From Loripinus fragilis (lineage: Eukaryota > Mollusca > Bivalvia > Lucinida > Lucinidae), in assembly GCA_964019695.1 (NCBI GenBank), contig OZ026514.1:97664345-97728344 (forward strand): a DNA stretch of 64,000 nt, read 5' to 3'. A program made the position numbers and the translations under genes. Positions 21,340 through 29,758 of this stretch are shown here, one piece after another (position 1 is the stretch's first letter; every line of letters begins with the position of its first letter). The notes beneath the pieces are model-generated. The model was not told the origin of the DNA. It saw only the letters and a program-made list of their open reading frames with translations, and searched no databases.

Positions 21340-22970
21340 TGGATATGTATATAAGGTCGAGACAAAGTGTCCCACACAAGAATGATTGTTCCCCCTTTTT
21401 TATTTTCTGAGTTATGCCTCTTTGAAAATCGCAGAAAAAAATCTTGTATGCGTTAACCGATATATATATCTTCATGAAACTTTATAGGAATGTATATCCG
21501 GTCATGACAATGTGTCGCATATAATTATAGTTGCCTTCCTTTTCTTCGTTTTAGAGTTATGTCCCTTTGATTGTCTTTTTATGCTTATTTTTTGTAATTT
21601 ACATTCTTCTACACTCCATAACTCGCTCAATATTCATGATATCTTCATGTAATTTTATAGGAATGTGTTATGGTTGCTTTTCTTTGTTTCAGAGTTATGG
21701 CCCTTTGATTGTCTTTCTACGCTTAATTTTTGTAATTAACATTATTGAACACTCCATAACGCATTGTTCAGGATATCTTCATGTTATTTTATGGGAATGT
21801 GCATTGGGTAAAGCGATGTGTCGCATGAGAATGAGTGTTTCCATTTCTTGGTTTACAAGTTATGCCCCTTTGATAGTTTTTCCACAAAAATCTTGTATAA
21901 CCCATAACTAGGTAACTGTATGAAATTTTTCATGAAACTTTATAGGAATGTTTATAAGGTCAAGATGATGTGTCGCGCACTATTACAGGTGACTTACGTT
22001 CCTGAGTTATGGCCATTTTATTGTATTTTATGCTTATTTTGTGTAATTTACTTGCACACCCCATAACCCACTGCTCATGACATATTCATGAATTTTATAG
22101 GAATGTGTATTAGGTAAAGACAATGTGTCACATACAAATATAGGGAGCTCAGTGGTAGAGTGCTTGACTCGAGACCGAAGGGCCGCGGGTTCGAGCCTCA
22201 CCGGCGTCACTGCATTGTGGTCCTTGAGCAAGACACATTTATCCTAGCTTAGTACTAGTTCAACCCGGGAAGAACCGTCCCTATATAACTGGAAGATTGT
22301 TGATGGGACGTAAAGAATCAAAACAAAAACATACAAATATGGTTGTTCCCCCTTCCTTGTTTTTTAGTTATGGCCCTTTGATTATTGTAAAACAATCTTG
22401 TACACACCATAACTCGGCATCCGTTATATATTTCTTCAGGAAACTTTTTAGGAATGTAAAATATGTAAAAACAAAGTGCCCCATACAATTATGGTTGCTA
22501 TCCATTTTTTTGTTTCAGAGTTATGGCCCTTCGATTGTTTTTTTTTTTTTTTTTTTGCTTATTTCATTTTTGTACAAACCATAATTCGGTAATCCTTTGG
22601 GATATCTTCATGCAATTATATAGGTATGTGCATTAGGTAAAGATGATGATTGTTTCCCTGTGTTTAATTTCCACGTTATGCCCCTATGGTTATTTTTTTC
22701 TTCAAAAAAGTATTGTACGCCGCATAACTCAGTAACCTCTTGAGATATATTCATGAAACTTTATAGGAATGTGTATCAGTTCAAGATCATGTGTCACGTA
22801 CACGTACGGTTGCTCTCTGTTCCTGGGGTATATTATGTTTTTAAGCTTATTTTGTATAATTTACATTCTTGTACATACCTTAACTCACTCAGAATTTAGA
22901 CAGAATGATGTGTCGGACACAAGAATGAAGGTTCCTCCTTTATTATTTTGAAAGTGATGCTCTAACTGTC
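21340..22970. repeat. diverged tandem array, ~155-175-bp units
   Basis: About nine units built around CATGAAACTTTATAGGAATG (near 21,472, 21,645, 21,785, 21,940, 22,088, 22,437, 22,610 and 22,750) and AGAGTTATGGCCCTTTGATT. Units are 70-85% alike by eye, so the array is old. A SINE interrupts it at 22,142. Such arrays are often the body of non-autonomous Helitron-like elements in bivalves, but no Helitron ends were identified here. Confidence 0.8.
22142..22328 (+). mobile_element. tRNA-derived SINE, family 1
   Basis: The left part has a tRNA-like A box (GCTCAGTGGTAGAGTGC) and B box (GGGTTCGAGCC). A conserved body follows (GTGGTCCTTGAGCAAGACAC, GTTCAACCCGGGAAGA) and the tail is GTTGATGGGACGTAAAG with CAAAA repeats. 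The 12-bp target duplication ACATACAAATAT lies at 22,130-22,141 and 22,329-22,340. About 187 bp; it is closely related to the SINE at 50,995. Confidence 0.95.
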
Positions 22971-22979
22971 TTAATAAAT

Positions 22980-23395
22980 GGGCGTATATTTCGCAGCTGG
23001 TGGAGCTCTTCTAAGTATCCTTTTTCACTACTTTTTTTGTTGAAGGTCATTCGAAAGCCAGACCAAGAGAGCAATATAGCAAACATAACTGTGTCAGCAT
23101 TAGGATTAAAGCTTCTGAGTCCGTTCTGTTACTAAAATTTTCAATGAAAGCTTTGTCAGACAACGTGCAGAGCGCAACAAACGTTGTTAATCTTTTTTTA
23201 AATTGTTCCCGCATGTTCAGAGCAAAGCGACGGGACATTGTGTACAGCTTTCCCTTATTCCAGATATGCATCCCCTTGAATAGGGCGGTACTATTTTGTT
23301 CGCGCAAAATCCTTCTAGTTTTATATCAATCAATGCAAAACATGCAGGTCTTTTGTCCTTTTGACAAATTGTCAATTTTAGGCGTTTCATCAGCA
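22980..23395 (-). other. unidentified reverse-strand frame
   Basis: An 86-codon frame at 23,047-23,307 encodes ALNMREQFKKRLTTFVALC and a hydrophobic end. It lies on the same strand as the decayed frames at 23,585-24,280 and 25,069-25,398, so the three may be pieces of one gene or of a DNA transposon, but no family was recognised. Confidence 0.2.
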
Positions 23396-23406
23396 AACCA
23401 TATTGA

Positions 23407-23569
23407 GGAGGCGCTGTGGTGTAATGGATAAATTGCTTGCCTTGTAAATCAGGGGTCGCAGGTTAGATTCCGAGCTTCACTAGTCTGTCGGTTGAGACTT
23501 TTAGCCGTGGCCCCGTCTCCATATGACCTTAGCTGTTGGTGGGACGTTAAACACAAACATAACAGCAAC
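23407..23569 (+). mobile_element. tRNA-derived SINE, family 2
   Basis: It starts with a tRNA-like A box (TGTGGTGTAATGGATAAATT) and B box (GGTTAGATTCC). It ends GTTGGTGGGACGTTAAACAC with CAAA-like repeats. The 11-bp target duplication AACCATATTGA lies at 23,396-23,406 and 23,570-23,580. Its head differs from the family at 22,142 but its tail is shared. Confidence 0.9.
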
Positions 23570-23584
23570 AACCATATTGATCAT

Positions 23585-24280
23585 GTATAAGAATGAATAG
23601 CGTTTTCCCCAAACAAGTCATTGGGCTCTTTCAAAGAAGGAAGACGTTGCTCTTCAAACCATTTTATGAAAACTTGTGATTCCTTCATTTTTGTTTATCC
23701 CGTCGCCTCAGTGACATGGTCACAAACATCAATAAGGCATAAATTGTACCAACGTGAGACGATACTGTTTGATCACTCGTAGATAGTTTTACGATCATTT
23801 GTAATAGAAGCACCGATATTAGATAGCTGTTTGTTTTCAACACATATTCCACATGCGAAAGCAGGATCTTAAAGTGTAAGGCTCATGCTTTTTCTAGATA
23901 TATCTAATGTATCACTGAGTTCTGCTTTTTTTTTTTCACAGTTGCAACAACCTAACTTTCGTATAACTTGTGCACAATACGCTAGATAGGGTTCCCGTCA
24001 AATGAGCCCAATGTTGCTTGTCTACCTCTTGGTTTAAACTTGACTGTTGACTTTGAACTGCCCAATGTTTTGGCCTGCTTCTTTAAAACTTTAACTATCA
24101 ACGTTTCTGTGATTCCAAATTGTACTGACTCCGTTGCAAGCTTTCAACAAGCCTCAATGCATCATCAGATAATCGTAATCGCGCTCCTTTCATATTGAAG
24201 CTGCATATGTTACTATCAAGTATCGAACATTTAAACGTGTTTGATTTTGAATGATAACTGTGTGATAAAGAGTAGCACAA
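23585..24280 (-). pseudogene. decayed unidentified coding region
   Basis: Successive reverse-strand frames read MKGARLRLSDDALRLVESLQ (about 24,190), a basic stretch KFKPRGRQATLGSF (about 24,030), CNCEKKKAELSDTLDISRKS (about 23,930), and KESQVFIKWFEEQRLPSL (about 23,670). They are separated by stops and frame changes. The continuous protein-like character suggests a dead gene, possibly a transposase, but I do not recognise the family. Confidence 0.3.
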
Positions 24281-24319
24281 AATGAAGATATAGTCATGAT
24301 ATGCATTTGCTGTCTGTCT

Positions 24320-24735
24320 TGGGCCTGTGTGATGTGCCTCACTTTTTTAGGAATTTTTCCTGGTCTTCTTCATACTGGCCTGTGTGATTAAGGATTTTTT
24401 CCTGGTCTTCATACTGTCCTGTGTGATGTGCCTCACTTTTTTAGGATTCTTTCCTGGTCTTCTCTATACTGCCCTGTGTGATGGTTCTTACTTTTTAAGA
24501 TTCTTTCCTGGTCTTCTTCATACTAGCCTGTGTGATGTGCCTTACTTTTTTAGGAATTTTTCCTGGTCTTCTTCATACTGGCCTGTGTTATTAAGGATTT
24601 TTTCCTGGTCTTCTTCATACTGGCCTGTGTGATTGGCCTCACTTTTTTAGGATTCTTTCCTGGTCTTCTCTATACTGGCCTGTGTGATGGTTCTCATTTT
24701 TTAGGATTCGGTCCAGGTCTTCTTTAGGCTGTTTT
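24320..24735. repeat. minisatellite with four-monomer higher-order unit
   Basis: Eight monomers of about 42-57 bp are built on GGCCTGTGTGAT and TTTTTCCTGGTCTTCTTCAT. Monomer types follow the order A-B-A'-C twice: B is the short ATTAAGG type (about 24,386 and 24,590) and C has GATGGTTCT (about 24,480 and 24,687). The higher-order period is therefore about 205 bp. An 82-codon open frame inside it is a by-product of the repeat. Confidence 0.85.
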
Positions 24736-24754
24736 TTTTTCTTTGTATCCCAGT

Positions 24755-24796
24755 CTTATGATCAGAAAATACCACAATCACAAACAGCAGACAAAG
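24755..24796 (-). mobile_element. PLE-A tail scrap
   Basis: About 40 bp (ATGATCAGAAAATACC, then ACAATCACAAACAGCAGACA) match the PLE-A terminus. It adjoins the minisatellite directly. It is short, but the match to five other copies is clear. Confidence 0.6.
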
Positions 24797-25068
24797 CTTT
24801 TTTATCCTAATTATACTCTACTCAAGAAAAAAAAGCTACCAAATAATGAATGGATGATTTTAATGTTTCAAAGAGCAAAAACATGAAGCGAACATGTACA
24901 ACGACATTGATTGTCTTTTTTTCAGAATATACGAATACTTATCCATCAAAAACGGTATGCCATTTAATTTAACAGTTTACAGAAATTAAAATTCAAACAT
25001 GTTATCCTTATTTCTCTACTAATTGATTTGACCAAAGTGATCCATTGCCTACAGTACATCACATTTTT

Positions 25069-25398
25069 TTAAGGGATCTTCAAATCATTCTGAGAAAGTA
25101 CATCTTGAACGGAATAAAGTTTAATTTCCAAGCTGAGGCTTTCAAGGAAGTTTGCATTTGAAGCGGCGATTTTAGCGTCTTTGTGACAGTGTCTGATAAG
25201 TGATTTAAGAATGACTAGAGAATTGGCTTTGTAATTGCAGCAAGCTACATGCAAATAAAGGGCATTTTGAAATTGCGTGCCTCCTAAGTTTAAACTTGTC
25301 TGGAAGCTTTCCTTTGAATCTTTTTTGCGATATTCGTTTTTGATGCTTTCAATACCGTCTTTGTGTAGAGAAAACAAGTAGAACCATTAACTCTCTGC
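25069..25398 (-). other. exon-like frame, unidentified
   Basis: On the reverse strand TTACCTGCAG at about 25,390-25,400 looks like a splice acceptor. It is followed by a frame of about 104 codons (LNLGGTQFQNALYLHVACC, KDAKIAASNANFLESLSLE) ending at a stop near 25,069. It could be a last exon of a host gene. No domain is recognised, and an in-frame stop two codons after the candidate acceptor weakens this reading. Confidence 0.25.
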
Positions 25399-25485
25399 AG
25401 GTAAGGTATTTTTCATGCTCTTGTCATCTGCTGGCACTATTCAAAATTAACTTTTCCTAAATATTATTGCAGATCCAGAGTGTCA

Positions 25486-25541
25486 AACGGTTTGAGTCCA
25501 AATCAGGATCAACAATTTGTCGGTCCTGATCTAGGTCCAAA
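25486..25541. repeat. inverted repeat, small foldback
   Basis: CAAACGGTTTGAGTCCAAA and its near-complement TAGGTCCAAACCGTTTG lie about 15 bp apart, with inner arms TCAGGA and TCCTGA. A related but diverged version occurs at 3067-3125 (GATCCAAACTGTTTGACAC). Confidence 0.6.
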
Positions 25542-25544
25542 CCG

Positions 25545-26160
25545 TTTGCAAAGGTTATTAGCTGATGACAAACTGCCACTAGCATGGAAGTTGTTATTTA
25601 ACGTCTTCTATGTGTCGAATGCACTTTAAGTTATTGTACGCAGCTCTAATTAATGTGTTTTCTACAATGTCATTTGACAACAAGTTGTAATATTAGGAAT
25701 TTCTGCAGGGCACTGATTGTCTGTTGATGTGCACTTTTGGATGCAATTTTTGGATAATTGGTCGGTGCTTCAGTCCGATTTCAGACATGTAAACAAAAGA
25801 ACATTTACATTAAGTGAAGCTATACAACAGCTTCCAACAGGTCTTTTACTGTAACGTAGTTATGCGTATCAGCATAATTGGTTGTTTTATTTAAAATTTT
25901 AGTTTAGTTATTACGTTGAGTTCGCACAGAAAAAGCTGCTACAACAAAATATGCATTTTCTTACACTGGATTTTTTCTAAACAAAATGACGTCAGCTGTA
26001 AACTTTCGTCCGTCATAACACCGCCACGACGGCATAGCCCTACGCAACGCTTTAGGGATTAAAATCATAGGCAAAATGACCAGTCTGGTTCGCAATGCAT
26101 TATAACATGTATACAACATCATGCACATAACTCAGGGCTAATGTTTTTAGTATTTCAAGT
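25545..26160. other. no feature recognised
   Basis: AT-rich DNA, no credible gene or repeat on either strand. Confidence 0.35.
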
Positions 26161-26164
26161 TCAT

Positions 26165-26352
26165 TTGTTTGATTTGGTTCTTTTAATTCGCAGTCAACAA
26201 TTTATCAGTTATGCCAGAATAGGTCTTCCTGGGTTGAATCAGTATTCTAAGCAATGATTTATGTGTCTAGCTTAAGAATACGACACAGGTGATGCTCAGA
26301 CCAGCAACCCCTTAATCTGGAGCCAAGAACTCTTCCACTGAGCCACTATGAT
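26165..26352 (-). mobile_element. degenerate tRNA-derived SINE, family 1-like
   Basis: The reverse strand starts with a tRNA-like A box (GTGGCTCAGTGGAAGAG). The body has AACCCAGGAAGACC, matching the SINEs at 22,142 and 50,995. It ends in ATTGTTGACTGCGAATTAAA. The B box is degenerate. No target duplication was found, which fits greater age. Confidence 0.7.
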
Positions 26353-26359
26353 CCCTACT

Positions 26360-26634
26360 TTTTACCTGCGTCGCTTTAGCGAAAGCAGGTAGTAGTTGGT
26401 CCACTCCGCTTGTGTAATCTGTATTCCGAAATTTGTCGTTCATTTTTATTCAAACTTTGCATAATGATTGTTCACATATTTATTTTTTGAACATTTCATG
26501 ACTTTTTTCTCATTTTTGAAGGGTGTTGAACTGAGACATTTTCCGTCCAAAATGCTTAGAGGATGTCTGGTTTGTGTAATCTGTAACTAACAAATCATTC
26601 ATTAATATTCAAGCTTTGCATAATGATTGTTCAC
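26360..26634. repeat. two-unit direct repeat, target of the full-length LINE-I
   Basis: A segment GCTTGTGTAATCTGTA..TTTGCATAATGATTGTTCAC occurs at about 26,410-26,475 and again at about 26,570-26,634, roughly 160 bp apart. A small hairpin (TACCTGC..GCAGGTA) lies at 26,363-26,391. The second unit is where LINE-I inserted. Confidence 0.7.
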
Positions 26635-27205
26635 CGTGGAGAGTCCCTACCACCTTGTCGCGGTCTCTGGGACACACTTCACACAGGGGACGATATTGAT
26701 TGTAATACTTGTCTCCTCTGGGAGTGCTAAGAGTAGGACCCACCAGTCTGCCGTGGGTGGCTTTCTCGTAACTCGAAGGGGATGGCCTGGAAGACTGAGA
26801 GCATGCAGAATATGGACGTTTATAAATTCTGTATGACTCAACACGTCTCTTTGGCCTCTTTGACGGGGTAGACTGAGGTGGAAACACGGCCCGGTGTTTC
26901 TAATCGGCTTTGTCATGCTGAGCCCCAGGATTCTGAAAATGTAAAAAAAATATTTCTTATATCTTCGTTCTATAGTATCGTTCTGATGCCAACCATGTGT
27001 CCATTATCTTAAACTTTCTTTCTTTTATAAAATAATCCTGGAAGGCAGTGGCTTAACGGGTCAATTGTGCAGATTCTATTTGTGCAAGTATACCTTCTAT
27101 GTATCTCTAGCACTGGAGATCGGAAATCCACTCCATTAAAGTGCTCCCTTGTTGGGCTCCACGGTGGGTGGGGAGCATGGAAGATGAATCAAACAACTAA
27201 ACTAC
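26635..27205 (+). promoter_or_regulatory. LINE-I 5' UTR, presumed internal promoter
   Basis: The region lies between the target duplication and the ORF1 start. LINEs of this type are transcribed from an internal promoter in the 5' UTR, so one is expected here. No specific promoter element was recognised. The last ~130 bp is also conserved in the decayed copy at 45,830 (GCACTGGAG..TCGGAAATCC). Reverse-strand open frames here appear fortuitous. Confidence 0.5.
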
Positions 27206-28564
27206 ATGGCTAAACAAAAAGCAAAAAAACGTCACATAGCAAATTCAGATACTGACTCTGAAAACTCGTACCCAGTTTCTCAACCAACTAATTCAAGTTC
27301 GTCAAGTTCGTCTACCTCAACCAAAAAACCTTATGTACCCAGATTTTTAATAATCCATTCAGAAAAAGAAGGAGAGACTATTTCTTCTCTTTCTCCGTTT
27401 GTAGTACATAAAACTATTATGAGCATTGCAGGAGAACCAAAGAGCATAAAGAACCTAAGGTCTGGTGATCTTTTGATACAATGTGCAAAAGAGTCACACG
27501 AAAAAAATCTACTACAGATGAAGACATTTTGTGGTTTAAAATGCTCTGTAACACCCCATTCATCCTTGAACACATCCAAGGGTATCATTCGCTGTCCAGC
27601 CTTGAGCAGAGTGACAAGCGATGATATCAAGGAAGGCATGGTTGAACAGGGAGTTACAGATGTACGTAGAATCACTGTACGTCGTGATGGTGAAACAAAA
27701 TTAACCAACACATATGTTCTTACATTCAACTCACCAAACTTACCTACAGTTGTTAAAATAGGCTTCATGCAAGTGAAAGTAGATGTCTATATACCAAACC
27801 CTCTTCGATGTTACCATTGTCAGGTGTTTGGTCACCACGAAAATAAATGTGGTAGACACGCTGTATGCTGCAACTGCGGTAAGCCTGAACATTGTGCACC
27901 ATCTGGCGTGTGTGACAAACCAGCCAAATGTGTCAATTGCTCAGGGGATCATCCTGCAAACTCAAAGAAATGCCCACAATGGGAGAAAGAGAAGAAAATT
28001 CTCAAAATCAAATGCGAAAACAATCTATCATTTCCTGATGCTCGTAAGCAATACGAACAATTTTACACTGGTCAAACCTATGCAAGTGCTGTAAAACCAG
28101 GCACTTGCAACAAATCTACACAAACTGAAAACAAAACCACACAGACAGACGACAGCTTTGACGAATACTTAAAAAAACAAGAAAAATCACCATCAGAAAA
28201 AACACCCAAAGAAACACCTAAGGGAAAACAAGACAATAATACTTCATCTCCTCGTCCAGGGCCAGCACTTAAGCCAGCAACCCTGGAAATGATGAAGAAG
28301 GAGGAGGAGAGAAAGAAAAAAGAAGAGAAAGACAAACTTAAAAAACAACAAAAAGAAGAAAGAAAACAGCAATGGCAAAAAGAACAAGCACAGAAAGAAA
28401 AGGAACAAATGGAAAAAGCAAAACAAGCTGAAATGAATCCATATTCTGTGTTTGCTGAAAAAGATGGCGAGGAGGTCATGGACGATGAGTCTGTGGTTTT
28501 CACAGAGCCATCTTCCAGTGATCACCTCCCTAAAGGCACACTGTCACGATTACCATTAACTTAA
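27206..28564 (+). CDS. LINE-I ORF1, gag-like RNA-binding protein
   Basis: The 452-residue protein would coat the element's RNA and form the ribonucleoprotein. A Ser-rich N-terminus (about 24-40) is followed by an RRM-like region (about 45-195, low certainty). Three zinc knuckles follow: CX2CX4HX4C at 202-215, CNCGKPEHC..C at 222-236 and CX2CX3HX6C at 242-256. After a linker comes a highly charged Lys/Glu coiled-coil-like segment (about 350-420). The arrangement is that of ORF1 proteins of Jockey and I-type LINEs. The ATG at 27,206 is the first in frame and is conserved in the decayed copy near 45,951. The frame is intact. Its TAA lies 3 nt before the first ATG of the next frame. Confidence 0.9.
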   Translation: MAKQKAKKRHIANSDTDSENSYPVSQPTNSSSSSSSTSTKKPYVPRFLIIHSEKEGETISSLSPFVVHKTIMSIAGEPKSIKNLRSGDLLIQCAKESHEKNLLQMKTFCGLKCSVTPHSSLNTSKGIIRCPALSRVTSDDIKEGMVEQGVTDVRRITVRRDGETKLTNTYVLTFNSPNLPTVVKIGFMQVKVDVYIPNPLRCYHCQVFGHHENKCGRHAVCCNCGKPEHCAPSGVCDKPAKCVNCSGDHPANSKKCPQWEKEKKILKIKCENNLSFPDARKQYEQFYTGQTYASAVKPGTCNKSTQTENKTTQTDDSFDEYLKKQEKSPSEKTPKETPKGKQDNNTSSPRPGPALKPATLEMMKKEEERKKKEEKDKLKKQQKEERKQQWQKEQAQKEKEQMEKAKQAEMNPYSVFAEKDGEEVMDDESVVFTEPSSSDHLPKGTLSRLPLT

Positions 28565-28567
28565 ATA

Positions 28568-29758
28568 ATGGAGGGTTTCAATCTAACCATTATTTTATTA
28601 CCCCTTTTAATATTATTTTCAAGTATAGATTTTAAACATAAAATTATACAATGGAATTGTCGAGGTTTGAAACCTAATTATAATGAAGTATCATTATTGA
28701 TTTCTGAATATAATCCGTCTGTATTTTGTTTTCAAGAGACATTTCTTAAACCAGATGATAACATATCATTTAAAGGTTTTAATGTACATAACTATGTTCA
28801 TACTGATTGTCTGAGGCCCTCTGGTGGTGCCTCAATATTTGTAAAATCATCTTTCCCACAAAGAAAGATTGATTTACAGACAGAACTACAAGCAACTGCT
28901 ATTTCTGTCACTCTAGACAGAGAAATAACCATATGTTCTGTATATATTCCTCCATCCTTTTCTCTTAACTCCCAACACTTGGACAATTTACTGCAACAAC
29001 TTCCTTCTCCGTATATCTTATTAGGTGACTTCAATGGTCACAATATCCTCTGGGGTGGTCAAAACAATGATTCCAGAGGTGAACTTATCGAAAATTTCAT
29101 TACAAAGAATGACATTTGTATTATGAATGATAAGTCTTATACTTATCATTCTCCAAGTACAAAGTCTTTTACATCTATTGATCTTTCCTTCTGTCATCCA
29201 TCACTGTTTCTTGATTATAATTGGTCTGTATGTGAAGATCAACACAATAGTGATCACTTCCCTATCATCATTGAACAGAACACTTTTTCCACTGAGGATC
29301 ACAATCCAAAGTGGAAACTAAATAGAGCCAATTGGGATCTATTTAATACTCTGTGCACTGATAAATTGGTGCCAGAAAACTTCAAAGAATCTTCTGATCC
29401 TATAACTGATTTTACCTCTTCTCTTATCGAAATATCTAAAGAATGTATTCCTCAAACTTTGACAAATCCAACTAAAAGTAATCCATGGTACAATGACGAC
29501 TGTAAAGAAGCAATTAAACAGCGCAAACAAGCTCTATCTAAATTCAAAAGATCTCCAAATACCAACAATTTCAATGACATCAAAGTATTTAGAGCTAAAG
29601 CCCGTAGAACAATTAAACTTTCGAAGCGTAAGTCATGGAGATCTTATGTTTCGAAAATCAATCATAAAACACCTATTAAAAAGGTTTGGGATATGATAAG
29701 AAAAATCTCTGGAAAAAACATCCCCCAGTTACACACATTTAAACATGGTGGGTACTGA
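28568..29758 (+). CDS. LINE-I ORF2 part 1: APE-type endonuclease
   Basis: This 396-codon frame encodes the apurinic-like endonuclease that nicks target DNA for priming. Catalytic blocks are visible: QWNCRG (28-33, Asn), CFQET (54-58, Glu), LLGDFNGHN (151-159, Asp/Asn) and NSDHFP (227-232, Asp-His). A basic linker toward the RT follows. The first 19 residues are hydrophobic (LTIILLPLLILF), which is odd for this protein. In the decayed copy the codon at residue 20 is ATG (47,714) where this copy has ATA (28,625), so the ancestral start was probably there. The frame ends at 29,758, 14 nt past the ATG at 29,745, because of an indel just upstream. Confidence 0.9.
   Translation: MEGFNLTIILLPLLILFSSIDFKHKIIQWNCRGLKPNYNEVSLLISEYNPSVFCFQETFLKPDDNISFKGFNVHNYVHTDCLRPSGGASIFVKSSFPQRKIDLQTELQATAISVTLDREITICSVYIPPSFSLNSQHLDNLLQQLPSPYILLGDFNGHNILWGGQNNDSRGELIENFITKNDICIMNDKSYTYHSPSTKSFTSIDLSFCHPSLFLDYNWSVCEDQHNSDHFPIIIEQNTFSTEDHNPKWKLNRANWDLFNTLCTDKLVPENFKESSDPITDFTSSLIEISKECIPQTLTNPTKSNPWYNDDCKEAIKQRKQALSKFKRSPNTNNFNDIKVFRAKARRTIKLSKRKSWRSYVSKINHKTPIKKVWDMIRKISGKNIPQLHTFKHGGY

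Noticed and set aside
22142..22215. Functional tRNA gene
   Set aside because: A and B boxes are present, but the sequence continues into a SINE body and tail with a target duplication, and a proper cloverleaf is not formed. The same holds for 23,407 and 50,995.
24384..24632. 82-codon repeat protein
   Set aside because: The frame lies entirely within a minisatellite and follows its monomers; there is no sign of coding constraint.
26609..26916. Reverse-strand genes in the LINE-I 5' UTR
   Set aside because: No motif, overlapping each other in two frames, not open in the decayed copy where comparable.
28078..28525. Reverse-strand frames opposite LINE-I ORF1 (Phe/Ser-rich)
   Set aside because: They are the complement of the Lys/Glu-rich coiled-coil segment of ORF1, a common artefact.
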